64,000 nucleotides of DNA from CAVYXZ01 sp963772595 (GCA_963772595.1 CAVYXZ010000008.1:248001-312000); one strand, 5' to 3'; counted from the first letter of the stretch, positions 53,270 to 63,557 are shown. Numbers and translations are program-made. Notes: generated by a model not told the origin, from the letters alone.

Positions 53270-55834
53270 ATGACCGTCCCTGAACCCACGACCCACCGCT
53301 CTCGTCTCGATTTCGGCCTGCTGGCAACGCTGGCCCTGTGCCTGCTGACACTCTGGCCGCTGCTGTACCGGCCCGGCCTGCCCAACGGTACCGATACGCT
53401 CTATCACGTCTACCGCGTGGCCGAGATGGACCGCGCCTGGTCGCATGGCGTCCTGATGCCGCAGTGGGCTGAGACCTTCTACTTCGGCTACGGCTCGCCG
53501 GTCTTTCACTATTACGCCAGCTTCACCTACTACGTCACCAGCACGCTCATGCGTCTGCTGAGCATCGACCCGGTGAATGCGCTGCGCCTGCTGACGCTGC
53601 TGAGTATGCTGCTGGCAGGCGGCGGCATGTACCTGTTTATGCGCGGCGAAACAGGGCGTCTGGCCGGTGTGATCGCGGGTGTGGTCTACGTCTACAGCCC
53701 CTATTTTCTCTTCACCGAACCTTACACGCGCGGCGCCTACCCGGAACTGCTGGCGCTGGCCCTGTTTCCGCTGGTGATGTGGCGCTACAGCCGTCTGCTG
53801 CGTCACGGGGGCGGGCGGGCGCTGGTGCTGGCGGCCTTTGGCAGCGGCCTGCTCATCATCACCCATAACCTGATGGCGCTGGTGCTGACCGGTCTGCTGG
53901 CGGCCTGGATTGGATGGCAGGCCTTGAGCGGCTTTCTGAAAAGCACTCTGCCAAATACCGACCTCACCCCCCAGCCCCCTCTCCGCTCCAGAGAGGGGGA
54001 GCAAAACCGACTACCGCGGTTCTTTGAGTCCCCTCGCCAAAGTGGAGAGGGGATTAGGGGTGAGGTTAATATGAGTTTGGAAATCGGACGTGCCCGCTGG
54101 GCCGGGCTGGCGCTGGTGGCAGGGATCGGGCTGGCGACCTATTTCTGGCTGCCGGTGATCGCCGAGCAAGGGGCCGTGCGCCTGGGCAATCTGACGGCGG
54201 TGGCGCAGTTGGATTACGAACACTTCTTCGTACCGCTGCGCGATCTGCTGGCCTTTTCGCCGCGTCCCGATGCCGGGGCGATCAACGGCCTGCTGCACCA
54301 GTTGAACCTGGGCGTGGCGCAGTGGGCGCTGGCGCTGGCGGGAGTGGTTGGGACATTGGCTATGTTGTACGGACACGACGCACCGTGCCAAAAAACCCTC
54401 ACCTCCAACCCCTCTCCCTCAGGGCGAGGGGCTTTGTCGGTGACTTACTGAATAACGATGATAATCGTTCAATATTGCAGGTGGCCTTCTGGGCGGTGAT
54501 GGCGCTGATCTTCATCGCGCTGATGCTGCCGCAGGCGGGGTTCTTGTGGCGCGCGGCGGCTCCGCTGGCCTTTCTGCAATTTCCCTGGCGCTTCCTGGGA
54601 CCGGCAGGCTTTTGTCTGGCCGTGCTGGCCGGGTACAACGCGACCTGGCTGCTGCGTCTGCCGCTGCGCATCGCGGGCCTGCTGACGGCGCTCATGATTC
54701 TCATCACCGTTGCGCTGGCGCTGCCGACCCTCTACGTCAGTGAATGGGAGCATGAGACGGTCGATACCAGTGTGGCGGCTTATCATGATGTCGAACTGCG
54801 CGGCTTGCAGCGCGCGACGACCTTCTCCGACGAGTATCTGCCCAGCACAGTCATCGTCGAGCCGGGACCGAACGCTGATCTGCTGGCCGATTTCGCCGAT
54901 GGCTACCCGGTGGACAAGGCCAATCGCGGTGTGCTGCCGCAGGGGACCACGCTGACGCTGCTCGATCACGGCCCACAGTGGGATTCCTGGCAGGTCAGCG
55001 CGCCGGAAGCCTTCACCTTCGAGGTGCTGACCTTCTACTTCCCCGGCTGGCAGGCGGCTATCGACGGCACGCCGGTTGAGCTGCATCCCTCGGACCCGCA
55101 CGGCTTGATTAATTTCACAGTCCCGGCGGGCGATCACCGCATCGACCTGCGGCTTGGCCGCGACTTCGCCGGTGCGCCTGGGGCAGGGCATCAGTCTGCT
55201 GGCGCTGGCCCTGCTGTTCGGCTTTGCGCGGGTCTTTGAGCGGCGTAGAAATGCCTTACCGGAGCCTCCTGTTGCACGGCTGCCAGGGACGATTCGCCGG
55301 GCGCTCATCGGCGCGGGCCTGCTGGCCGTTCTGCTGATGGCGCTGCTGATGCGTCCCGGTCTGGCCTGGATCGACTCGCCGCCGGGGACCGCGCTGGTCG
55401 CACAGGTTCAAACGCGCTATCACCTGGGCGATCAGATCGAACTGCTGGGCTACGACCTCAACAGCCGCGAATTCCATCCTGGCGAGCGTCTGGAACTGAC
55501 GCTCTACTGGTACGCGAGCGCGCCGGTCGATTACGGTTACAGCAGCTTCGTGCATGTCTCGACCGGGGGGCCGCCGCTGGCCCAGGCCGACGAACTCAAC
55601 CCGGCAGGCCGTCCGACGGTCGAGTGGACCAGCGCGGGCTACATCCGCGATCCTTACGTCATCACCCTGCCCGATTCGATGCCGCCCGGCGAGTATCAGA
55701 TTTTCGTGGGCCTCTACACCTGTGACACGCGCCCGGCGGGTGACTGCGGCAATGGTGACCGTCTGCCAGTGAGCGACGACTCCGGCCAACCGCTGGGTGA
55801 TTCGCTGCCGCTGGCGACGATTCAGGTGCGCTGA
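53270..55834 (+). CDS. Large membrane protein, PTPS-related/GT-C type, two frameshifts and a repeat inside
   Basis: About 850 residues. The N-terminus contains PNGTDTLYHVYRVAEMDRAW and YFGYGSPVFHYYASFTYYV, diagnostic of the membrane family called 6-pyruvoyl-tetrahydropterin synthase-related (a domain name, not an enzyme claim). About ten helices follow, then soluble domains (PGWQAAIDGTPVELHPSD; LGYDLNSREFHPGERLELT). One frame change lies near 54440 and another near 55170. A full dispersed repeat (53961-54066) is read in frame between two helices. The protein probably acts in glycan assembly. Its stop overlaps the next start. Confidence 0.72.
53961..54066. repeat. Dispersed ~105-bp palindromic repeat, copy B, inside a coding sequence
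   Basis: Reverse complement of copies A and C: acctcaccccccagccccct at one end and ggggattaggggtgaggt at the other, with cccctctcc/ggagagggg arms. It is translated without a stop inside the membrane protein gene (peptide LTPQPPLRSREGEQ and further), between two hydrophobic helices. Confidence 0.85.
54394..54440. repeat. Partial copy of the dispersed palindromic repeat inside a coding sequence
   Basis: aaccctcacctccaacccct, then ctccctcagggcgaggggct: one arm of the same family with its own small hairpin (ccctctccctc...gggcgaggg). The adjacent frame change near 54440 coincides with its end. Confidence 0.6.
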
Positions 55835-57676
55835 TGCTGCGTCGCTACGCACTGCCTGCGTTCGTGCTGCTGTTGTTGGGCCTGATCTACCTGTCCACAC
55901 TGCAAACCATTCCCAACGGCTCGGATCATTATTTCATGATCGACGTGGGTGAGGATCAGAACGTCCTCAACCTCTGGGGCACGATGCACGCGACCGGCTA
56001 CCCGGTCTACGTCATGACAGGCGCGCTGCTGGTGACGCTGATGAAAGCGCTCGGCATCGCCGCCGTGACCGCGCCCGCGCTGGTCTCGCTGTGCTGGGGC
56101 CTGCTGGCGCTGGGCCTGATGTACGTGCTGGGCCTGCGCCTGACCCGCCAGCCGCTGGCCGCCGCCTGCTGTGTGCTGCTCTTCGGCCTGACGCGCACCG
56201 TCTGGATTCACCACTCGATTGCCGAGATCTATACCTTCGGCCTGCTGATTCTGCTGCTGCTCTACGCCGTCGCCCTGTGGCCGGTGAAGCATCGCATCCT
56301 GTGGTTGGCGCTTGATCGGGGGCTTTGCGCTGGCGCAGCACCGCGCCTTCCTCACCGTGATCCCTGCGCTGATCTACGCCGTCTGGCCGGACCTGCGCGC
56401 TAACTGGCGGCGTGTGCCGCGTCTGCTCCTGTTGAGCCTGCTGCTGGGGCTGGTCGGCTTCCTGCCTTATATCTACCTGCCGCTGCGGGCCAATGCCGGG
56501 GCGGCCTGGGTCTACGGTCAGCCGGGAAGTTGGGACGGCTTCTGGACGCAGTTTTTGGGGACCGAAGCGGCGCGTTTCATCGGCCCGCCGCAGTCGCTGG
56601 CGGCACTATGGGCCAACGTGCAGCTTGTGAATCAGGTCCTGCTGACTGATCTGACCGCGCCGGGTCTGATTCTCGGTCTCATCGGGCTGCTGCTGGCGCT
56701 GCGGACCTCGCGGCATCGTCAGGCCGCCATAACCCTGCTGCTGGGCGGCCTGGGTGCGTATCTGTTCCACGTGCTGCTCTACAGTGATGTGCTCTCGGCG
56801 CTGATCTTGCAGATAACGCTCAGCATCGCCTTTGGCTGGCTCTTCCTGGCGGAATGGCTGCTGCTGCGGGCCATGCACCCCACGCATGATGCAGCGATGG
56901 GCTGGCGCAGCGATTGGCGCGGACGGGCACTGCTGCTGTCGGTGGTGCTGCCGCTGGCCCTGCTGTATGCCGCGCTCAACGGCCCCTTCATCAAGTCGCT
57001 GACCAGCAATCCGACCGGCGAGGCCTTGATCGCCTGGGCCGAAGACGTGCCGCCGGATGCCACGCTGATGCTGCCCTGGGGGATGCGCTACTTCGCTGTC
57101 AGCTTTGCTCAGGACGTGCAGGGCAAACTGCCAGGGCTGCGGCTGGTGGACCACAACGCCGATTTGCGCGCCATCGTCGCGCAGGGGCGATTGGTCACGG
57201 AAGACACTACGTTCTACAATCAGGGTATCGATTGGTGGCAGGCGCATCTGGGGCAGCCGGTGACGCTGTGGGCAGCCGGGCCGCACATGGTTGAGGTCTC
57301 GACCACGCCGCAGTGGGCAAACCCAGAAAATCTGCCGGAGCCGGTCAACGTGCTGGACGCGCAGACGAGCTGCGAACCGATGTCGATTACGCTGACGGTC
57401 GATTGGGCGGCGGGCGAGGCGCTGACGCAGGATTGGAGCGTTTTCGTGCATTTGCTGGACGATGACGGTCAGATTCTGGCCCAGGCGGACGAATCCGCGC
57501 CGGTCTATGGCTGGCGACCGACCAGCGGCTGGCAGGTGGACGAAGTGGTGCGCGATGTCTACCCGCTGCCGCGTGTGACGGGCGCAGCGAGGATCCGCTA
57601 CGGCCTGTACCGCCAGCTTGCCGATGGCAGTTTTAGCAACGATTACGTCTACGAGATTGAGGTCAACTGCCCATGA
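55834..57676 (+). CDS. DUF2723-like membrane protein, one frameshift
   Basis: About 613 residues. MLRRYALPAFVLLLLGLIYL opens the first helix, then MIDVGEDQNVLNLWGTMHAT and GYPVYVMTGALL, the DUF2723 signature (D.gE......G..H..G.P). Helices continue to the middle, then an extracytoplasmic C-terminal domain (FVHLLDDDGQILAQADESAP, like bacterial glycosyltransferase tails). The frame changes near 56315. DUF2723 proteins are related to protein O-mannosyltransferases. Start overlaps the preceding stop (TGATG), so the three membrane/GNAT genes here form one operon. Confidence 0.78.
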
Positions 57677-58236
57677 ACGGGGGCCTGCCGAGAGTACCAA
57701 AAACGATGGAGACCGAGCGGCTGCGGCTGCAAGCGATGAACCCGAAGGATGCCGCCGCTGTTTATGCCGGGGTGCAGGAATCCATGACCGCGCTGAGCCG
57801 CTGGATGCCCTGGGCCAGGCCTGACGAGACGGTGGATGATACGCGCATCCACCTGCGCGAGGCCAACGCGCATTTCACCCGCCTGGAGGAATTCAGCTTT
57901 ACGCTGTGGCGCAAGGCGGACGATGAATTTCTCGGCTGCTGTGGCATTCATCGCATCGACTGGAGCGTGCCGCGCTTCGAGATCGGCTACTGGCTGCGCA
58001 CCTCGATGGAGGGCCAGGGCTATATGACCGAGACGGTCAATTTTCTAACGGCCTTTTTGTTCAACGAGCAGGCGGCCAACCGTATCGAGATCCGCTGTGA
58101 TGCCGAGAACCGGCCCAGCGCTGCCGTCGCCGAACGCTGCGGCTTTACGCTGGAAGCGCGGCTGCGACACGAACGGCGCAACACCTCCGGCGCACTGGCC
58201 GATACGCTCATTTACGTGAAGTTCCCGGAGACCTGA
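57673..58236 (+). CDS. RimJ/RimL-type GNAT acetyltransferase
   Basis: 187-residue acetyltransferase. METERLRLQAMNPKDAAAVY, GCCGIHRIDWSVPRFEIGYW, LRTSMEGQGYMTETVNFLT (acetyl-CoA loop) and NRIEIRCDAENRPSAAVAERC followed by GFTLEARLRHERRNTSG match the RimJ/RimL family, which acetylates N-termini of ribosomal or other proteins. Acceptor not known. Start overlaps the preceding stop (ATGA). The lipoprotein gene follows after two bases. Confidence 0.88.
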   Translation: MNGGLPRVPKTMETERLRLQAMNPKDAAAVYAGVQESMTALSRWMPWARPDETVDDTRIHLREANAHFTRLEEFSFTLWRKADDEFLGCCGIHRIDWSVPRFEIGYWLRTSMEGQGYMTETVNFLTAFLFNEQAANRIEIRCDAENRPSAAVAERCGFTLEARLRHERRNTSGALADTLIYVKFPET

Positions 58237-58238
58237 CG

Positions 58239-59042
58239 ATGCGGCGTCTGCTCTGCGTAGTCCTGCTGCTGGCTGTCGCCGCCTGCCAGCAAACCGGCAC
58301 TCAGCCGACAGTCGAAGCGGTCACGGCGGTCCAGGCCAAGCTGCTGGCGACGGTTTATATCTCGCCGACGCCCGACGAGGCCGATCAGCAGGCCACACGG
58401 GTCGCGCTGCGGCCCACGCTGACTGCACCGCCGCCGACTGCGCCGCCCACGTCCACGCCCTATGTCGGAGTCTTCTTGCAGGGCGTGAACGATAACCAGG
58501 ACGATGTGCCCATTCTGGACGCGACCGAGGTCTTTGCGCTGGTGCCGGGTCTGGCGACAGCAATACCCTCGCGCTGCGAAATCCCGGAAGACCCGATCTT
58601 CGGCGAGAACTGGCACAGCGATCCCTTCGCGGGCGGCTCGCTGGGCTGCGCCATTGAACCCTTGACCAGCTTCGACGGCGTGGTGCAGGTCTTCGAACAT
58701 GGGGTGATGTATTATCAGGCGAGCGGGCCGATCTGGGCGATTGAGACGACCAACGACGGCTTCCCCGACCGGCAGTGGACCATCACGCAGAATTTGCCCC
58801 AGGTCGAGAATCCTGAAAGCGTGGTCACGCCGCCGGAAGGCCTGAAAATCCCGCTGCTGGGCTTTGGCGCGGTCTGGTTTGGCGTCGAGGGCGTGCGCGA
58901 TACACTCGGTTTCGCCCGCACGGATGAGCAGCCGGTCAAGCTGGCCTTTCAACGCTTCGAGGGCGGCACGCTGTTCAAGGACATCAGCAGCGATTCGGTC
59001 TTCGTCCTGCTGCCAGATGGCCGCGCCTTCGGGCCGTTTTAG
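58239..59042 (+). CDS. Lipoprotein of unknown function
   Basis: 267-residue exported lipoprotein. The leader RRLLCVVLLLAVAACQQTG has a lipobox (AVAAC). A Pro/Thr linker (APPPTAPPTSTPY) precedes a soluble domain: CEIPEDPIFGENWHSDPFAG, VVQVFEHGVMYYQASGPIWA, LPQVENPESVVTPPEGLKIP, ending DSVFVLLPDGRAFGPF. The domain resembles LGFP-like or Ig-like surface domains but no family is certain. It is the last gene of the operon beginning at 53270. Confidence 0.75.
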   Translation: MRRLLCVVLLLAVAACQQTGTQPTVEAVTAVQAKLLATVYISPTPDEADQQATRVALRPTLTAPPPTAPPTSTPYVGVFLQGVNDNQDDVPILDATEVFALVPGLATAIPSRCEIPEDPIFGENWHSDPFAGGSLGCAIEPLTSFDGVVQVFEHGVMYYQASGPIWAIETTNDGFPDRQWTITQNLPQVENPESVVTPPEGLKIPLLGFGAVWFGVEGVRDTLGFARTDEQPVKLAFQRFEGGTLFKDISSDSVFVLLPDGRAFGPF

Positions 59043-59045
59043 AGC

Positions 59046-59110
59046 GGACATGGCGTGCCGTGTCCCTACAAATCCCGATCCGCCTGTAGGGGCGATGCTT
59101 GCGTCGCCCG
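59046..59110. repeat. Two GTAG/CTAC-bounded palindromes at a convergent gene end
   Basis: First palindrome ggacatggcgtgccgtgtcc (59046-59065) followed by ctac; second gtaggggcga...tcgccc (59086-59109) with stem gggcga/tcgccc. They lie between the convergent lipoprotein and YfhO genes, and the second encodes the last residues of the YfhO protein. Likely act as transcript-end structures or are mobile palindromic repeats. Confidence 0.6.
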
Positions 59111-61775
59111 CCACGCCACATACCCCAACCACGCTGCGACCAATCCCCAGGCGAGGACCCCACCCCACAGAATCCCCGGTAGCCAGTCCGGACGATAGCT
59201 GAAGATGACCTCGTGTTCACCCGCCGGGACTTGCACCGCCCGGAACATGACGTCGGCGCGGTAGATCGGGGTCGGCTCGCCGTCGATGGTCGCCTGCCAG
59301 CCGGGATAGTAGGCGTCGGTCAGCAGCAGATAGGCATCCGAATCGGCTTCAACCTGGACCGTCACTTGCTCGTCGCTGTAGCTCGCTGATGGTGCCTAGA
59401 TGCACCGACCCCGTTAACAGCGGCTCACCGCCATGAATCAGCGGCCATCCGTGCCGGGTCAAAGTTCGCCTCTGCGCATAATTGCCAGGGCATCGGCAGT
59501 GCCGGTCTCGGAATCCGGCAGAATCTGTATATGCTGTACAACAACGTGCGCGTGGCAATGCGGTCTCGGTTGGCGTAAAGCTTGATGTCGCTGGACAGCA
59601 AGCGCTGCCAGGGCGGTAGGGTCAGCGACGCGAAAGGCGCCGGTGCGGGTATCGACCAGCGTGGCGCTGACCAGCGTCATGTCCGACTGAGCGTGGATAA
59701 CAAAAAACCGTGCTTCGTGTCGGTTCAGGTCAAGGTCCAGCGACCCCGCTGAAACTCGTTCAGCGGCTGCGTTGAATTAAGGCAGCGGCAGCGTATCGCC
59801 CGATTCTGATTGCGACGTCACTTCCGGCGGCGACTCGCCCGGTGTAGAGCAAATCATCGACGTTGCTACAAAGCCGGTGGGATCGTCCAGCAGCGTGCTA
59901 CCGTCTGGCACTTAGCTGCGCGCGAATCTGCCGTATCGTAGCTGATGCCGTCCTGCCACAGATCGTAGACTTTGTCGGTAATCAGGAAGGCCATGTTGCT
60001 CAGGTTCAATATGCGCAGGTCAGGGATACAGGCTCCCCGGCAGTCTTCGAGCGCCAACGCCTCGCGCAGGCGGCCATCGACCGTCGGCGTGCCGTCAGGT
60101 GTCAGCAGGGTCGAAAAGGCGCTGTAGTAGCGCGTCGGCAGCAGGCCACCGTCGAAGCCGTCAATGCTGGGAATGCCCCAGATCAGCGATTGGTTGGGTG
60201 CGAGGACCTCTTTCAGCTTGGTATCGACCAGACTCAGGCGCTGGGCCAGATTCCGAGAGGCCGTATTCAGCATAACGCGCTTCCAATGCGGCGCGGTCGC
60301 CAGGGTCGAAGAGCAGCGGCGTGATGCTCAGGACGCGACCCGGCGGCGTCTGGTCCTGTTCATAGGCCAGCAATTGGCTGGTGGTGAAACGCTGGCTGCT
60401 GTAGGTCTCCGGCAGGGCCAGCGTGTTATAGGGCAGGATGACGGCGGCGGCGAACAGCTCGACCAGCAGCAGCGGCAGCAGCAACCGGATCCGCCTCAGC
60501 AGCAGGGCGATCAGCAGCGCGGCCAGCGCCAGCCCCCAGGCCAGCCAGCTGAGGTTCGTCGGCAGGGCGGAGCCGATCACGTCTTCCGGGCACGTAGACG
60601 CTCAGGCGAGCGCTGAGCGCCAGGGCGACCAGCACGGCACTCACGATGGCGTAATGCCAGCGGCGCGGACGCAGAGTCAGCAGGGCTTGCAGGCCGTATC
60701 CAGCCAGCAGGGCGATCCCCAGCGCGTAGAGGCTCAGCCAGCGGGCCGGGACGCGAAAGAAGCTGAAGCCGGGCAGGCGCAGCAGCCAGAGATAGAGCGG
60801 GTTCGACTCGCCGAAGGCCAGCAGCAGGCCGAGCAGCGCCAGCGCGATCCAGGCCCAGCGCGCCCGTTCGCGCGAAAGCAGCATTCCCAGCAGCGCCAGC
60901 CCCAGGCCGATCACGCCGCTATAGGCCACGTACTCGCCAAAGAGGACGCCATCGTAGCTGGGCAGCAGTCCGCGCCCGGCCACCAGCGGATTGAAGGAGA
61001 AGGACGTGGCCTCGTTGACGCTCAGGCCGCCGCTGCGGTTGGAGACCTGTGTCAGCTCCAGCGTGGGGATGATCTGCGGCAGGCTGAGCAGCAGCGCCAG
61101 TCCACCGGCGATGGCGAGGATCAGCAGGGCGCGCAGCCGACCGGATCGAGGGTAGCTCAGGCCGACGAGTCCGAGTCCAATGGCCGAAATGAAGACGGTC
61201 TGCGTGTGGCCGCTGAAGACTTGCAGCGCCAATCCCATCGCCAGCAGCGGGACGTAGAGGCGCGGGCGATCCAGGGCGCGAATGTACAGCCATATCAGCC
61301 AGGGCAGCCAGGCCAGGCCCTGAAGCTGGTTGATCTGCTCGACGTGCGCGCCCAGGTAGCCGCCCAGCCCGAAGAGTGCCGCCGCCGCCAGCGCCGGGAC
61401 CGCCGCCAGCCGCATGTGCCGGGCCAGGATATACGCGCCCCACAGCGCCCAGAAGATATGCAGCAGCACACTCAGGCGCACGCCATCGGGCGGTGGGAGC
61501 GGCGCGACCAGCCAGTTGGGCGGGTAGAAGGTGCCCAACTGCGGGTTCGCCAGCAGCGGCACGCCCATGAAGATGTCCGGCGACCACAGCGGCAGATGCC
61601 CGGCCATCAGGGCGGCGTTGCGCGCGTGCCAGTAGGGATAGAAGTAGCTGAAGGTGTCGCCACGCGCCAGGATCATGCCGCTGAAGGCCAGCTTGTAGAA
61701 GAACACGAGCGTCAGCCCCAGCAATAGAGCAATGGGCCAGTATCTGCGCCAGAGGCTAGGAAACGAGTCTCTCAC
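59066..61775 (-). CDS. YfhO-family membrane protein, many frameshifts
   Basis: About 900 residues spanning several frames. The N-terminal part is intact to about 60600: a first helix (YWPIALLLGLTLVFFYKLAF), GMILARGDTFSYFYPYWHAR and PLWSPDIFMGVPLLANPQLG, typical of YfhO and related GT-C proteins. Later parts need joining near 60590, 60265 and several places in 59370-59870. The end reads AYLLLTDAYYPGWQATIDGE and FRAVQVPAGEHEVIFSYRP, the standard YfhO C-terminus. YfhO proteins are linked to lipoteichoic-acid or lipid-linked sugar glycosylation. This is the most damaged gene of the window. Confidence 0.78.
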
Positions 61776-61800
61776 AGAGGCCGCCTGCCCGGAATTCTAA

Positions 61801-61904
61801 CACTCAGCCCTAATCCCCTCTCCATAATGGCGAGGGGACTTCAAGAGCCGTCGTGAACTGCTTTGCTCCCCCTCTCTGTATCGGAGAGGGGGCTGGGGGG
61901 TGAG
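61801..61904. repeat. Dispersed ~105-bp palindromic repeat, copy C
   Basis: cactcagccctaatcccctc at one end and gagagggggctggggggtga at the other. Internal hairpins as in copy A; the middle gagccgtcgtgaactgctttgctcccc differs from copy A by a few bases. It lies in the 452-base gene-free stretch between the YfhO start and the antiporter gene. Confidence 0.85.
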
Positions 61905-61939
61905 CTTAGCGTTTGGCAAAACACTTTCCGGAAATCCTC

Positions 61940-61985
61940 TCAGGGCGAAGGGTGAGAAAGCAGTTTTGAAAGCCCTTCGCCCTGA
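61940..61985. repeat. Perfect 13-bp hairpin
   Basis: tcagggcgaaggg (61940-61952) pairs exactly with cccttcgccctga (61973-61985) over a 20-base loop. Its arm resembles the cagggcgagggg arm of the partial copy at 54394. No T-run, so it is more likely a repeat remnant than a terminator. Confidence 0.6.
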
Positions 61986-62023
61986 CGTACAAGCGGACGA
62001 GTTTGAGGCAAGAGTTCCTACCA

Positions 62024-62087
62024 GGGCACAATAGATTGTGCCCCTACGAGTAGCGTGTGTGATGTAGGGGCACAGCCTGCTGTGCCC
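62024..62087. repeat. Two adjacent GTAG/CTAC-bounded palindromes
   Basis: gggcacaa-taga-ttgtgccc followed by ctac (62024-62047), then gtaggggcacagc-ct-gctgtgccc (62064-62087). Both share the GGGCACA stem and the CCCCTAC/GTAGGGG border but in opposite orientation. The rest of the gap, 62088-62227, holds no gene that I can see. Confidence 0.65.
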
Positions 62088-62227
62088 GTTGTATGGTCTC
62101 TGTCTGATCGAACCGAACAAAACACGATCCCTTCTCAACAGCAGGCATTGTAACCCATTCGGATTGGCACGGAAGCCCGGTCCATCTTATACTGGCGGTT
62201 CATCGGGCGAACACGCAGGACGACGCT

Positions 62228-63295
62228 ATGTTTCAACGGATACTCTACGGCCTCTTACTCTTTGTGCCGGTGGCGCTGCTGGCGCAATTCGTGCTCAACG
62301 CGGACCCGGTGCTGGTTTTCATCTTCGCCGCGCTGGCGATTATCCCGCTGGCCGACGTGATGGGTGAGGCGACCGAAGAACTGGCGGTCCACACCGGCCC
62401 CAAGCTGGGCGGCCTGCTGAATGCCACGCTGGGCAACGCGGCGGAACTCATCATCACCATCTTCGCGCTGCACGAGGGCCTGCTGGATCTGGTGCGCGCC
62501 TCGATCACCGGCTCGATCATCGGCAACCTGCTGCTGGTGACCGGCTTCAGCGTCCTGGTCGGCGGCCTCAAACACGGCATTCAGAAATTCGACCGGCGCA
62601 CGGCGGCGATCAATGCCACGCTGCTGATTCTGGCGGTGCTGGCGCTGGTGATCCCCTCGATTTTCGACGCCGCGATTGAGCCGGACAGGGCCGCCGAACT
62701 CGGCCTCAGCGAAGGCGTGGCCCTGGTGATGATCGTGCTGTATGTACTGATGGTCCTCTACAACTTCACGCAGAAAGGTGAATCGCCGGCGGAAGAAGAA
62801 GCGCATCACGCTAACTGGAGCGTGCAGCGCGCGCTGATCGTCCTGATCGCAGCGACAGTGGCGATTGCCTTCATGAGTGAGATCCTGGTGGGTGCGGTCG
62901 AACACGTTACCGAGGCGCTGGGCCTGACCGAGTTCTTCATCGGCGTGATCCTCATTCCGATCATCGGCAATGTGGCCGAGCATCTGGTGGCGGTGCAGGT
63001 CGCCCTGAAGAACAAGATGGAGCTGAGCCTGTCCGTCTCGTTGGGGTCCAGCCTGCAAATCGCGCTCTTCGTCGCCCCGGTGCTGGTCTTCATCAGCCTC
63101 TTCGTCAGCCAGAGTCCGCTGCTGCTGGTCTTCAACAGCTTCGAACTGGTCGCCCTGATCGCCGCTGCGGTCATCGCCGCCTTTATCGCCCAGGACGGCG
63201 AATCGAACTGGCTGGAAGGTGCCATGCTGCTGGGCGTCTATGTGATGATCGCTATCGCCTTCTTCTACCTGCCGGTCAACGGCGTCGGGACGTGA
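62228..63295 (+). CDS. Ca2+/H+ antiporter, CaCA/Cax family
   Basis: 355-residue membrane transporter that exports Ca2+ in exchange for protons. The two conserved alpha repeats are clear: LLNATLGNAAELIITIFALH (repeat 1) and VILIPIIGNVAEHLVAVQVA (repeat 2), each with the ion-binding Glu in GNAAE and GNVAE. About eleven helices: the first is FQRILYGLLLFVPVALLAQF, and EEEAHHANW forms the acidic/His loop between halves. Length and topology fit bacterial ChaA/Cax proteins. Start at ATG 62228 follows family N-termini. It overlaps the next start by 4 bases (GTGA). Confidence 0.92.
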   Translation: MFQRILYGLLLFVPVALLAQFVLNADPVLVFIFAALAIIPLADVMGEATEELAVHTGPKLGGLLNATLGNAAELIITIFALHEGLLDLVRASITGSIIGNLLLVTGFSVLVGGLKHGIQKFDRRTAAINATLLILAVLALVIPSIFDAAIEPDRAAELGLSEGVALVMIVLYVLMVLYNFTQKGESPAEEEAHHANWSVQRALIVLIAATVAIAFMSEILVGAVEHVTEALGLTEFFIGVILIPIIGNVAEHLVAVQVALKNKMELSLSVSLGSSLQIALFVAPVLVFISLFVSQSPLLLVFNSFELVALIAAAVIAAFIAQDGESNWLEGAMLLGVYVMIAIAFFYLPVNGVGT

Positions 63296-63519
63296 CGAAC
63301 CTCATCATTTACTCACATGAAGTGGGTATGATGAAGCCAGACCCGCGCATCGATGCCTTGATCTGCGAGCGCCTGGACGTCGTGGTGACGAAGACCGTCT
63401 TTCTGGACGATTTCGAACCAAACGTCACGGCTGCGCGTGGATTGGGTATGCAGGCCCTCCAACACCCGCTCGAAAACGCCTGGTATGGCCTGACTGCACA
63501 AGACCGGGTATCATGGTGA
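63292..63519 (+). pseudogene. HAD-like hydrolase C-terminal fragment
   Basis: 75 residues from a GTG that overlaps the antiporter stop. IYSHEVGMMKPDPRIDALIC matches HAD motif II and III (Ser in YSHE, Lys in MKPDP), VVVTKTVFLDDFEPNVTAAR gives motif IV (DD), and LGMQALQHPLENAW the usual end. The N-terminal third with the nucleophile motif DxDGT is missing. It looks like the tail of a HAD-superfamily phosphatase joined to the antiporter end, by deletion, recombination or assembly error. Not expected to be active alone. Confidence 0.65.
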
Positions 63520-63557
63520 CACAGCCTGCGGGCTGTAAATGTTGAGGTTTTATTGGT

